A stretch of DNA of 40,185 nucleotides from an uncultured Verrucomicrobiota bacterium (GTDB taxonomy: Bacteria; Verrucomicrobiota; Kiritimatiellia; CAJWTS01), in NCBI GenBank assembly GCA_913047795.1, contig CAJWTS010000036.1:1-40185 (forward strand), in the 5' to 3' direction. Below are positions 24,414-32,464 of this stretch, piece after piece. How positions within the stretch are numbered: the first letter of the stretch is position 1; the number at the start of each line of letters is the position of its first letter. A program made the position numbers and the translations under genes. Under the pieces are notes generated by a model, which made no database searches, had not been told where the DNA came from, and saw only the letters and a list, made by a program, of their open reading frames with translations.

Positions 24414-25232
24414 TCACGCGCGCTCCGCCACGAGGAGAATCTGCGGGGCTTCGTCCGTGTATGCATTCAGCTGCCAGTCGCCCCACAACGCGCGAACGCG
24501 AAACCCAGCCTGCACGAGCCATGCGCTGATTTCCTGTACATCGTACAGTCGCTTGAAGACATGAAACGCGTGCGCGTCGTCGCCCCGAAACGCGAGATCG
24601 CGGCCGACCTCGATCGATGTGTCCGCGTGAAAAAAGACCTCCTGAAACACCAGGCTGTCATGCGTCGCATGCCAATCGACATCCGCAGCCGGACGGCGGA
24701 GCACATCCAGGCGATTGTCCAGGTCGAGAAACAAGCTGCCACCCGACCGCAGCGCGCGGTGAACGCGGGACAGTAGGTCCCGGCCGCCTTCGGGGCCGAA
24801 CAGCGAGAAGGAACAGAATCCGATAACGACATGGTCAAAGGTGTCCGCGCTATCGAGACGCGAAGCGTCCTGCACATGAAAGTCCATGTCGAGTCCGGCA
24901 GCCGTGGCGCTGGCGCGCGCGCGCTCGATGAGTGCCGCACTGATGTCCAGGCCGGTCACATGCAGGCCGAACTGCGCCGCCAACCGCACCGCGTGGCGTC
25001 CGTACCCGCAGGCGAGATCGAGCAGCGCGTCGCCCTCCCCGGCGCCCAGGGCGCGGATCATTGCCGCCGCCTCGGCGTCCGTGTCCGGCTCACCCGGCCA
25101 ACCGTCGAAATCCTCGCTTCGAACCCAGGCCTCGAAATGATCGGTGGTATACCCGGTGTTCTCCCAGTCGATCGGGACGTCCTCGATCGGAGTGCGTTCG
25201 TTGAGGATACGAAGTATCTGGTTCAGGTTCAT
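24414..25232 (-). CDS. Class I SAM-dependent methyltransferase
   Basis: This 272-residue protein has the SAM-binding motif I LLDLACGYGRHAVRLAAQ (about 69-86), the acidic loop GLDISAALIERA (about 94-105), and a motif II-like VIGFCSFSLFG and LRSGGSLFLDLDN. The substrate is not clear. The C-terminal half (about 180-265) with RALWGDWQLNAYTDEAPQ resembles small-molecule methyltransferases of the Methyltransf_25/11 type. It begins 11 bp after the mnmA stop on the same strand, so it is probably in the recJ-mnmA-methyltransferase transcript. A role in tRNA modification alongside MnmA is possible but unsupported. Confidence 0.8.
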   Translation of the reverse strand: MNLNQILRILNERTPIEDVPIDWENTGYTTDHFEAWVRSEDFDGWPGEPDTDAEAAAMIRALGAGEGDALLDLACGYGRHAVRLAAQFGLHVTGLDISAALIERARASATAAGLDMDFHVQDASRLDSADTFDHVVIGFCSFSLFGPEGGRDLLSRVHRALRSGGSLFLDLDNRLDVLRRPAADVDWHATHDSLVFQEVFFHADTSIEVGRDLAFRGDDAHAFHVFKRLYDVQEISAWLVQAGFRVRALWGDWQLNAYTDEAPQILLVAERA

Positions 25233-25243
25233 GCGAGCGCCGG

Positions 25244-26338
25244 CTACGAACCAATGCGCGTGATTATGCCGCCGCCCACCACGTCATCTCCAAGATAAAA
25301 AACAGCGGACTGTCCGGGCGTTATATCCGCTGAAGGCGCTTCAAGCTCCACGCGCAGAACATCGTCCCCTGCCCGCGTGAAGCGACAGGCCTGCTCGACG
25401 CCACGGTAGCGCGACTGCAGGTCGACCACCATCTCGTCCACCTCAGGATAGACCCAACGCAACTGTTGCACCTCGAAGGCCGTCTCGAACAAATCGTCGC
25501 GGCGCCCCAGCGTGATCGTGTTCGTCGCGGCATCGGTCCGCAGCACGTACCAGGGCCCGCCGTGCAGGCCAAGTCCGCTGCGCTGTCCGCGCGTGTAGTA
25601 GGCGATGCCCTGATGTTCGCCCATCGGATGCCCCTCCGCGTCAACAAACGGACCGGGGACCTGAACGTTATCGGAATACTGGGCGATGAAATCCTGGTAG
25701 CGATCGGCCACGAAACAGACGTCCTGGCTATCCGCCACCTTGGCCGCCTGCAGATTCCACTTCTGCGCCAACGTGCGGACCTCGGTCTTGAGTAAGTCGC
25801 CCAGCGGAAACCGGCAATGCGACAGCTCCTCCTGCGAAAGGCGATAGAGCATGTAGGATTGATCGCGCGCGGCGTCGCGTCCGCGCATCAGGTGGAAACG
25901 GCCGTTGCGCTCCTCGACGCGCGCATAGTGCCCGGTGGCGATCTTGTAGTCGGCCGGCGGCGAATCATCGCTATCGCGAAAATGTTTATCCACCATCAAG
26001 CCAAAGCGAATTGTTTCATTACACAAGACACAGGGATTCGGCGTGATCCCGCGCTCATAGCCCGCCACGAAGTCGTCCACGATCTGTTGCGCGAACTCGA
26101 CGATGCAATCGACCGCCACGTAAGGAATTCCCAGCGTTGCACATTGCTCGGCACATCGATCCAGGCAGGCCGTGGAACAGCAACGCGACTCCGGCCAGTG
26201 GCGGTGTGAAATACCCGTCAGGTTGCCGTATTGCTTCCGCAGCAAATGCGCCGCCACCGCCGAATCCACGCCGCCACTGAGGGCAACAAAGACCGGCGTC
26301 GTGCGATCGATCAGTACGTCTGGTGCGTCGACTGGCAT
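25244..26338 (-). CDS. mnmA: tRNA-specific 2-thiouridylase MnmA
   Basis: MnmA thiolates U34 of tRNA-Lys/Glu/Gln. The ATP pyrophosphatase loop SGGVDSAVAA is at 21-30, the catalytic Cys103 in NPCVLCN, and the second catalytic Cys208 in DSQDVCFV. GHYAR, ARDQSYMLY and TRGQRSGLGL are further family motifs. At 364 residues it is normal (368 in E. coli). A striking feature is five cysteines in fourteen residues (Cys53, 54, 58, 62 and 66; CCSTACLDRCAEQC) in the region after the PP-loop domain's second strand. The double Cys is seen in other MnmA, but the rest is unusual and could be a metal or cluster site. It lies 58 bp downstream of recJ and 11 bp upstream of the methyltransferase. Confidence 0.94.
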   Translation of the reverse strand: MPVDAPDVLIDRTTPVFVALSGGVDSAVAAHLLRKQYGNLTGISHRHWPESRCCSTACLDRCAEQCATLGIPYVAVDCIVEFAQQIVDDFVAGYERGITPNPCVLCNETIRFGLMVDKHFRDSDDSPPADYKIATGHYARVEERNGRFHLMRGRDAARDQSYMLYRLSQEELSHCRFPLGDLLKTEVRTLAQKWNLQAAKVADSQDVCFVADRYQDFIAQYSDNVQVPGPFVDAEGHPMGEHQGIAYYTRGQRSGLGLHGGPWYVLRTDAATNTITLGRRDDLFETAFEVQQLRWVYPEVDEMVVDLQSRYRGVEQACRFTRAGDDVLRVELEAPSADITPGQSAVFYLGDDVVGGGIITRIGS

Positions 26339-26396
26339 ACCTGCAGTGTAACGCCACCACCGCCGCTGCGGGAAGGCATTGTTCGCCGTGCCCCTC

Positions 26397-28157
26397 TCAG
26401 CTCTTGAGAGCGGGTGGGGCAGGCGCGGCGGGCCGGAAATCCCTGATATTCATCTGGAGGCTATCGCGGCCCATGAAGCTGTTTTTTTCGAGAAAAAAGA
26501 CAACATCGACCGGGCCATCCGGAATCTCGCGATCGGCCATGCCGAAGGCAATGCTGTCCCACTGCGAGCCGCCGGCGGCCAGGGTCATTTTCAGATGATT
26601 CGTCCCGACCGTGCGCGGCTCGCCGACGATACGGAGGTCGCGTATTCCGAAAACCGGCTGCGGGTTCGCTTCGCCGTAGGGCATCAGGCAATGGAGCGCC
26701 TCGCATAGGTCCCAATCCGCCTGGGGGGGTGTCAGCCAGCCGTCCACGTGGACAACGGCGCGCAGATCTTGATCGGCAAGCTCTGCCCGGCAGGCCCTGT
26801 TGAACGCATCCCGAAACCCTTCGAGTTCCGACTCGTGCAAGCTCAGCCCGGCCGCCATGGCATGTCCCCCATGCTTGAGCAGATGACCCGTGCATTGCTG
26901 CAACCCGTCGACCATGTTGAAGGGCTTTACGCTACGACATGATCCACGCCCCTCCCCTTCTTCATTGATCGCAATCACCACCGCCGGACGGCGGTAACGC
27001 GAGACCAGGCGGGATGCCACAATACCCACCACGCCCATGTGCCAGCCACGACGCGCCACCACGATTCCGAAATGTTGTTCCGGGTCGAAGCCTTCGTCGA
27101 TCTCCGCGATGGCCTCCTCCACGATCTTGCGTTCGACGTCCCGGCGTTCCCGGTTCGCGCGATCCAATTCGACTGACAACTCGCCGGCGCGTTGCGGGTC
27201 GTCCGAGGTGAGAAGTTCGAGGGACGCGAGTGCACTGCCCAGGCGTCCCACCGCGTTCAATCGCGGCCCGAGCACGAACCCGACATGGTAGGCCTCGACC
27301 GGCCCCTTGACGCCGGCCACGTCGATCAACGCGCTCAAGCCTGCGTTCGTTTTCTGATTCATGCGCGCCAGGCCATGCCGCGCGAACGTCCGGTTCTCAC
27401 CGACGAGGGGCACGATGTCCGCCATGGTACCGAGCGCCACGAGGTCGAGATACTCCTTCAGGTCGACGTCGCCCGCGCAGGCGCGGCCGGCATCGCGGGC
27501 GACCTTGATCAGGCCATGGCAGAGTTTAAACGCAACACCAACACCGGCAAGTGTCTGCAGTCCCGCTTCGTCGCCGAGCTGCGGATTGACAAGGGCAACC
27601 GCTGCGGCCGGCTCCTCGGAGACCGCGTGGTGATCGGTCACGATCACATCCACCTTCCGCCGGCGCGCGACCTCCACGGCCTCGACGCTGTTCGTGCCGC
27701 AATCCACGGTGATGATCAGGGTCGGATTGCTTTCGGCAAGGCAGCGGGCAAGGGCCGCTTCCGTAAACCCGTACCCCTCGCTCTCGCGGTCCGGCAGGAA
27801 CGATTGCGTCTGGCCACCGAGTCGCGACAGAACACGCGTCAAGAGACTGGTACTGGAGATACCGTCCACGTCGTAATCGCCGAAAATGGCCATGCGCTCG
27901 CCACCATCAATCGCCGTCCAGATCCGATCAACGGCCGCGCGCAGATTCGGCAACGCCAACGGATCCCCAAGATCGCTGAGTCGCGGCGCAAGAAACCGAT
28001 CGGCCGCCTTGGGTTCACCGTAACCGCGACTGACCAAAATGCGCGCGACGGCAATCGGCAGATTGAGATCGGTTGCGAGCGTCCGCGCCGCGCCCTCATC
28101 GACCGGTACAGTCTCCCAGCGTTTTGCCTGCGGTGCTTGAGTTGTTTTAATTGGCAT
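26397..28157 (-). CDS. recJ: Single-stranded-DNA-specific exonuclease RecJ
   Basis: This 586-residue DHH-family 5'-3' ssDNA exonuclease acts in RecF recombination, mismatch repair and base excision repair. Motif I is IFGDYDVDGISS (Asp94, 96 and 98), motif II TVDCGTNS, and motif III VTDHHAV. The DHHA1 domain ends in HGGHAMAAGLSL, and a C-terminal OB domain contains PYGEANPQPVFGI. The length matches E. coli RecJ (577). GGAAGAG precedes the ATG. It is first in a minus-strand run with mnmA and the methyltransferase, and is divergent from a dehydrogenase gene across 101 bp. Confidence 0.96.
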   Translation of the reverse strand: MPIKTTQAPQAKRWETVPVDEGAARTLATDLNLPIAVARILVSRGYGEPKAADRFLAPRLSDLGDPLALPNLRAAVDRIWTAIDGGERMAIFGDYDVDGISSTSLLTRVLSRLGGQTQSFLPDRESEGYGFTEAALARCLAESNPTLIITVDCGTNSVEAVEVARRRKVDVIVTDHHAVSEEPAAAVALVNPQLGDEAGLQTLAGVGVAFKLCHGLIKVARDAGRACAGDVDLKEYLDLVALGTMADIVPLVGENRTFARHGLARMNQKTNAGLSALIDVAGVKGPVEAYHVGFVLGPRLNAVGRLGSALASLELLTSDDPQRAGELSVELDRANRERRDVERKIVEEAIAEIDEGFDPEQHFGIVVARRGWHMGVVGIVASRLVSRYRRPAVVIAINEEGEGRGSCRSVKPFNMVDGLQQCTGHLLKHGGHAMAAGLSLHESELEGFRDAFNRACRAELADQDLRAVVHVDGWLTPPQADWDLCEALHCLMPYGEANPQPVFGIRDLRIVGEPRTVGTNHLKMTLAAGGSQWDSIAFGMADREIPDGPVDVVFFLEKNSFMGRDSLQMNIRDFRPAAPAPPALKS

Positions 28158-28258
28158 GCTCTTCCCCGCTATGGTATTCGCATCTCATTAATCGGTCCGC
28201 CAACCCGGTCCTCGAACGATAGTCCCACGCTCCAATATCTTACAAGGAGGAAGATGGA

Positions 28259-29146
28259 ATGAACGCACTGACACCGGGCACATCTAAAATGGCTTTCATT
28301 GGTCTCGGCGTGATGGGGCGCAGCATGGCGATGAACCTGATCAGCGCCGGGTATGCGCTGAAAATCTATACGCGAAGCAAGGACAGCGCGGGTGATGTGC
28401 TCGCGGCAGGCGCCGAATGGGCCGAATCGGCGGGTGCCGCGGCGCAAGACGTTGATGCGGTCATCACGATCGTGGGATATCCGTCTGACGTCGAAGCGAT
28501 ATACCTGGCGGACGAGGGCATCGTTGCACAAGCGGCGGCCGGCACGCTGCTGATCGACATGACAACCAGCGACCCCTCGCTCGCGGTCCGTATCGCCACG
28601 GCGGCCGGTGCGCAGGGACAGCAGAGCCTCGACGCACCGGTGTCCGGCGGCGATGTGGGGGCGCGCGAGGCGCGGCTATCCATCATGGTCGGCGGCGAGG
28701 CCGCGGCGTTCGAGCGTGCGCAACCGATCTTCGACACGCTGGGCCAGACCATCGTGCACCAGGGACCGGCGGGTACCGGTCAGCACACCAAGATGTGCAA
28801 CCAGATAACGATCGCGTCGAACATGATCGGCATCATGGAGGCACTGGTCTATGCCTGCCGCGCCGGCCTCGACCCCGACCAGGTTCTGAAGTCGATCGGC
28901 ACGGGAGCCGCGGGAAGCTGGAGCCTGAACAACCTCTTGCCACGTGTGATCAACGGCGACTACGAACCCGGATTCTACGTGCGACACTTCATCAAGGATA
29001 TGGAAATAGCCCTGGCCGAGGCCGAAAAAATGAAGGTCAGGCTGCCGGGGCTCGACCTGGCGCGACGCCTCTACGAGGACGTCGTGAAGCTGGGCGGTGA
29101 GTCGTACGGCACGCAGGCCCTGTACATGGTCTACGACAATGACTGA
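28259..29146 (+). CDS. NAD(P)-dependent beta-hydroxyacid dehydrogenase
   Basis: This 295-residue protein belongs to the 3-hydroxyisobutyrate dehydrogenase / tartronate semialdehyde reductase family. It has the N-terminal Rossmann FIGLGVMGRSMAMNLI, the substrate motif DAPVSGGDVGA, and the catalytic Lys in GTGQHTKMCNQ, followed by the all-helical dimer domain. Tyr/Thr/Arg in YTRSKD after the second beta strand favours NADPH (inference). The exact substrate (3-hydroxyisobutyrate, tartronate semialdehyde, succinic semialdehyde) cannot be read from sequence. A perfect AAGGAGG lies eight bases before the ATG at 28259; an out-of-frame ATG at 28254 is not used. It converges on the radical SAM gene. 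Confidence 0.88.
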   Translation: MNALTPGTSKMAFIGLGVMGRSMAMNLISAGYALKIYTRSKDSAGDVLAAGAEWAESAGAAAQDVDAVITIVGYPSDVEAIYLADEGIVAQAAAGTLLIDMTTSDPSLAVRIATAAGAQGQQSLDAPVSGGDVGAREARLSIMVGGEAAAFERAQPIFDTLGQTIVHQGPAGTGQHTKMCNQITIASNMIGIMEALVYACRAGLDPDQVLKSIGTGAAGSWSLNNLLPRVINGDYEPGFYVRHFIKDMEIALAEAEKMKVRLPGLDLARRLYEDVVKLGGESYGTQALYMVYDND

Positions 29147-29167
29147 CCAGCGGCCGCGATGAGCGCG

Positions 29168-30088
29168 TCACTTCGACTCGCTACACGACGCGCCGTAGGC
29201 AAAGCACGAATAGCAGCGATGATGTCCCAGCATCACGCGTACGGCCAGGCTGTCCGCGAGCGTATCGCCCAGATCGTAGGCTTCGTCATCGTCCACGAGG
29301 GTGCACGCATACACCCGCATTCGACCGTCCTTCTTGACGACCATCCGGCTAAAGCCACACATAAACGAGGCACGCGTTGCAACGGTGTGGTAGGTGGTCA
29401 TGCAGGTCTCTGTAATCTGGGGCACGTTCGGGTTCGAACCCGGCGCCAGGAAATCGGGAAAGGCCACGATGGTGGTGTCCGCCGGCAATCCGAATCGCTT
29501 GAAAACCTCGCGATACATGCCGTCCGCCTGTTCCGTATCTTCTTCCGCGGGCATATGCCGCGCAATGGAAACGGTGAAGCCACGTTCGATCAATCGCACC
29601 GCGGTCTGCAATGACTTATCGAAATTGCCTTCGCCGCGGCCCGCGTCGTGATGCGCAGCGGCGGGATGATCGATGCTGATCCGAAAGTTGATCGGATGCG
29701 GCTTGTCGAGCAGGGGCAAGATATCCTTCATGCGCTTAATGAGCGGGTCCGTGCCGTTGGTTAGAACCAGGCAGGGACGGTGATCGAGCGCGTAATCGAG
29801 AATGCGCACGATGTCCCGAATAACGAACGGCTCACCACCGGTAAACGAGAATCGCTCGACGCCCATCTCGAGGGCCTCATCGACAAACGGTTGTGCATCC
29901 TCAAAATGGATGCGATTCAGGCGGTTGTCTCCCGGCCTGGAGCCCTCCAGACAGAACGGGCAACTCAGGTTACAGGTCGTTCCGGTATGGAACCAGAGCT
30001 CTTCGATACGCGCCGAATCGATGTATCCGCGGGGTTCGCCGTCAGGCGTGTGGGTCCAGCCTTGCGGTCTATCGAGTACGGTAGCCAT
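29168..30088 (-). CDS. Radical SAM protein with SPASM-like C-terminal cysteines
   Basis: This 306-residue protein binds a SAM-cleaving [4Fe-4S] cluster through Cys39, Cys43 and Cys46 (TCNLSCPFC). FSFTGGEPFVIRD is the GGE SAM-binding motif and VLTNGTDPL the next strand. The C-terminal part holds Cys244, 262, 292, 295 and 302 (MCGFSR, VYACTL, HRCYSCFAYGASC), a SPASM/twitch-like auxiliary cluster set. Such enzymes modify peptides, proteins or small molecules. No precursor peptide or partner protein is adjacent, and I do not recognise the subfamily. I use the ATG at 30088 (MATVLDRPQG); the frame stays open to 30271 but that part overlaps queG and its promoter. The ribosome binding site is poor. 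A bulged hairpin (30102-30119) lies in its leader. Confidence 0.8.
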   Translation of the reverse strand: MATVLDRPQGWTHTPDGEPRGYIDSARIEELWFHTGTTCNLSCPFCLEGSRPGDNRLNRIHFEDAQPFVDEALEMGVERFSFTGGEPFVIRDIVRILDYALDHRPCLVLTNGTDPLIKRMKDILPLLDKPHPINFRISIDHPAAAHHDAGRGEGNFDKSLQTAVRLIERGFTVSIARHMPAEEDTEQADGMYREVFKRFGLPADTTIVAFPDFLAPGSNPNVPQITETCMTTYHTVATRASFMCGFSRMVVKKDGRMRVYACTLVDDDEAYDLGDTLADSLAVRVMLGHHRCYSCFAYGASCSESK

Positions 30089-30152
30089 GGCACGTTTTTG
30101 CGCGGCGCACGAGTGCCGCGCTTCCTCGATGGTGTATACTAGCGGCGGGGCG

Positions 30153-30158
30153 TATAAT
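30153..30158 (+). promoter_or_regulatory. Consensus -10 box of queG
   Basis: TATAAT matches the sigma70 -10 consensus exactly. The -35 region is poor (TGGTGT at 30130 for a 17-bp spacer). Transcription would begin near 30165, about 34 bases before the ATG at 30199. An upstream in-frame ATG at 30157 overlaps this box, which argues against that start. Confidence 0.45.
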
Positions 30159-30198
30159 GTCGATTCCCGTCCGTTCCAGCTCAAGAAACATTGAAAAG

Positions 30199-31134
30199 AT
30201 GATCTCCAAAAAACAGATCGCCGCATACGCGACGGACGAACTGGGCTTCGACGACTGCCGCATAACCACACCGGTCGATGACGCGCGCGGGCGCGAAATG
30301 GCTGACTGGCTTGCGGCCGGGTATCATGGCGACATGACCTACCTGGAACGCCATTTGCCGATGAAACAAGACCCGGAGCAACTGCTGCCCGGTGTCCGCT
30401 CGGCGATTATCGTGATCAAGAACTACAAAAATACGACCCAGCGCGAATTGTCCGGACGGTTCAAGATTGCGCGGTACGCCGTGGGAAAGGACTACCATAT
30501 CGTCATGCGCAGACGACTACGGCGGTTGGAGGCCCATATAACGGAATTGGCGCCGGAGGCAGCGTGCTACATGGGGGTTGATAGCCGGCCGATTGACGAA
30601 AAGGGCCTTGCAACGCGCGCCGGCGTCGGCTTCCAGGGGCGCAACACGATGGTCATCAAGCCCGGCCTGGGATCGTATTTCTTTCTGGGCGTCATCTTCA
30701 CCACGCTCTCGCTTGAGCCGGATTCCCCGCTGCGCGCGTCATGCGGCTCCTGCCGTCTCTGCCTCGACGCCTGTCCGACGGATGCGCTGCTTGAGGCCGG
30801 CGGCATGGATGCCACACGCTGTATCAGCTACCAGACCATCGAAGAGAAGACGCCCGTCGCCGCGGAGCGCATAGATGCCCTGCAAGACTGGATCTTCGGC
30901 TGCGACATCTGCCAGGAAGTCTGTCCCTACAATAACGAGAGAATACCCCTGACGAACTGGACCGAATTCATGCCGGAGGCCGGTGTGGGATTCGGTTTCT
31001 TCCGCGACCACACGCCCGGAGACGATATCCGCATCCCTAAATCAACCCCCCTGCATCGCTCCCGAAAGCGGGTGGTCCCAAACTGGCAGGAAATGGCCCG
31101 GCGCACGCCTTCCGCCAAACCCGCCCCGTCGTGA
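30199..31134 (+). CDS. queG: Epoxyqueuosine reductase QueG
   Basis: QueG performs the last step of queuosine synthesis in tRNA, reducing epoxyqueuosine with cobalamin and two [4Fe-4S] clusters. The ferredoxin-like cysteines are Cys182, 185, 188 and 192 (CGSCRLCLDAC) with Cys208 (CISYQTIE) and Cys235, 238 and 242 (CDICQEVC). The active-site Asp is probably Asp128 in GVDSRPIDEKGLATRAG, followed by GFQGRNTMVIKPGLGSY. At 311 residues it lacks the C-terminal HEAT-like domain of long QueG proteins. The start at 30199 is preferred over 30157 because of the -10 box. No other queuosine genes are present. It may be co-transcribed with the Fe-S genes 73 bp downstream. Confidence 0.93.
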   Translation: MISKKQIAAYATDELGFDDCRITTPVDDARGREMADWLAAGYHGDMTYLERHLPMKQDPEQLLPGVRSAIIVIKNYKNTTQRELSGRFKIARYAVGKDYHIVMRRRLRRLEAHITELAPEAACYMGVDSRPIDEKGLATRAGVGFQGRNTMVIKPGLGSYFFLGVIFTTLSLEPDSPLRASCGSCRLCLDACPTDALLEAGGMDATRCISYQTIEEKTPVAAERIDALQDWIFGCDICQEVCPYNNERIPLTNWTEFMPEAGVGFGFFRDHTPGDDIRIPKSTPLHRSRKRVVPNWQEMARRTPSAKPAPS

Positions 31135-31207
31135 GGCGCCCGTATTTGCACTCGCACCGCGGCCCGGAGCGGGTTATGATCTCAAGCAGATTCACAGGAA
31201 AAAAAGC

Positions 31208-31792
31208 ATGAGCGTCTACGTAGAAGAACAAGTTACACCGAATCCGAATGCGATGAAGTACGTCACGTCCCGCGACGTACTTGTTTCGGGCAAGATTACG
31301 TTTCAGGATCCATCGGAATGCGCCGACGTGCCGATGGCTTGCGTCCTTTTCCAGCTTGAGCATGTGAGCCAAATTCATCTATTCGAAAACGTGGTAACCG
31401 TGACGCATGACGGCCAGGCGAATTGGGACACGCTCGGCCCCAGCGTGATCGACGCGATCCGTGCCCATGTGGAGACACATGATCCCCGGTTCAACGAAAA
31501 GGCCGAAGCGGAACGCCAGGCCGAACTCAACGGCCTGCCCGAGGACGTGCAACAAATCAACAAGATCCTTGATGAGTACATTCGGCCGGCGCTGCAGGGG
31601 GATGGTGGCGACCTCACGGTTGTACGCTATGACACGGAGACGCATAAGCTGTTTGTCAGCTACGAGGGCGCCTGTGGCTCGTGCCCGTCGTCGACGACCG
31701 GCACATTGATGGCGATCCAGGGCATCCTTGCCGACGAGTTCGATCCCGATATCGACGTTGTCGCCGTCGACGGCGAGCCAAGTTACCACTAG
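31208..31792 (+). CDS. NFU-type iron-sulfur carrier protein
   Basis: This 194-residue protein has an N-terminal Nfu_N domain (TPNPNAMKYVTSRDVLVSGK, to about residue 90) joined by a charged linker to a C-terminal NifU domain (about 112-190). The latter has the cluster-binding Cys156-x2-Cys159 in GACGSCPSST. Such proteins carry [4Fe-4S] clusters from the assembly machinery to client enzymes; the two-domain layout is that of mitochondrial Nfu1 and alphaproteobacterial Nfu. AGGAAA lies upstream of the ATG and a TATGAT box is at 31175. It is followed by bolA (10 bp) and glutaredoxin (10 bp). Likely clients in this window include QueG, NadA, SdhB and the radical SAM protein (inference). Confidence 0.88.
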   Translation: MSVYVEEQVTPNPNAMKYVTSRDVLVSGKITFQDPSECADVPMACVLFQLEHVSQIHLFENVVTVTHDGQANWDTLGPSVIDAIRAHVETHDPRFNEKAEAERQAELNGLPEDVQQINKILDEYIRPALQGDGGDLTVVRYDTETHKLFVSYEGACGSCPSSTTGTLMAIQGILADEFDPDIDVVAVDGEPSYH

Positions 31793-31802
31793 CGGGGACC
31801 CC

Positions 31803-32054
31803 ATGGTCGAATCGATTCGCCAGGCCATTGTGGCCGCCGTGCCCGATGCGATTGTTCATGTCGCAACACCCGACAACACACATTTCGAAGCCGTGGTGGT
31901 CAGCACAACGTTCGAAGACATGCCCCTCGTCCGTCAGCACCAGGTTGTCATGAAAGCACTAAAGACACATTTTGATGAGAGCGTACACGCGCTCCAATTG
32001 AAGACGCTTACTCCGGCCGGGTGGGAGGCTGTGAAAGATCAATACAACGCGTAA
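31803..32054 (+). CDS. bolA: BolA family protein
   Basis: This 83-residue BolA-fold protein contains [22 protein letters not shown], where the family keeps the conserved RxHQ/RHR block; its His is a cluster ligand in BolA-Grx4 heterodimers. BolA proteins bind monothiol glutaredoxins and share a [2Fe-2S] cluster. The ATG at 31803 with a G-rich GCGGGG upstream gives a normal BolA length. It sits between the nfu and CGFS glutaredoxin genes with 10-bp gaps, which is strong context for an Fe-S transfer role rather than the morphology role of E. coli BolA. Confidence 0.88.
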   Translation: MVESIRQAIVAAVPDAIVHVATPDNTHFEAVVVSTTFEDMPLVRQHQVVMKALKTHFDESVHALQLKTLTPAGWEAVKDQYNA

Positions 32055-32064
32055 AGGAGACCCG

Positions 32065-32385
32065 ATGGATCCCGAGACCAAAGCAAGAATAGACTCACAG
32101 ATTAAGGACAACCGCGTCATGCTCTTCATGAAGGGCACGCCGCAGTTCCCACAGTGCGGATTTTCGGCGCAGGTCGTCGAAATCCTGAATCGCGAAGAGG
32201 CCGCATTCGGTTCACTTGACGTACTGAGCGATGAAGGGATTCGACAGGGCATCAAGGAATACAGCGATTGGCCCACGATTCCTCAACTCTATGTCGACGG
32301 GGAATTCGTCGGCGGCTGTGACATCGTGATCGAAATGTACCAATCCGGCGAGCTGGGTAAAACCCTGGCCGCAAAGACAACCTAG
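32065..32385 (+). CDS. grxD: Monothiol glutaredoxin (Grx4/GrxD family)
   Basis: This 106-residue protein has the CGFS active site at 31-34 ([12 protein letters not shown]), the glutathione-binding Lys in MKGTP and [19 protein letters not shown]. Grx4 dimers ligate a [2Fe-2S] cluster with two Cys and two glutathione molecules, and form a mixed complex with BolA. AAAGGAG lies seven bases before the ATG. It ends the nfu-bolA-grx run and converges on gshB, whose product makes the glutathione cofactor. A small CTCGC/GCGAG stem follows the stop at about 32394 but has no T-run. Confidence 0.95.
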   Translation: MDPETKARIDSQIKDNRVMLFMKGTPQFPQCGFSAQVVEILNREEAAFGSLDVLSDEGIRQGIKEYSDWPTIPQLYVDGEFVGGCDIVIEMYQSGELGKTLAAKTT

Positions 32386-32464
32386 CCGGCTCGCGGCGAG
32401 CGCCTGGACCCACCGAAAAACAAGCGAAAATGGCGGTTCCTGGCGATTCAGCCCGCCGCCGGAA

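Noticed and set aside
29428..29442. GGTTCGAACC, like a tRNA T-loop
   Set aside because: It lies inside the radical SAM gene in frame, and no acceptor, D or anticodon arms can be built around it.
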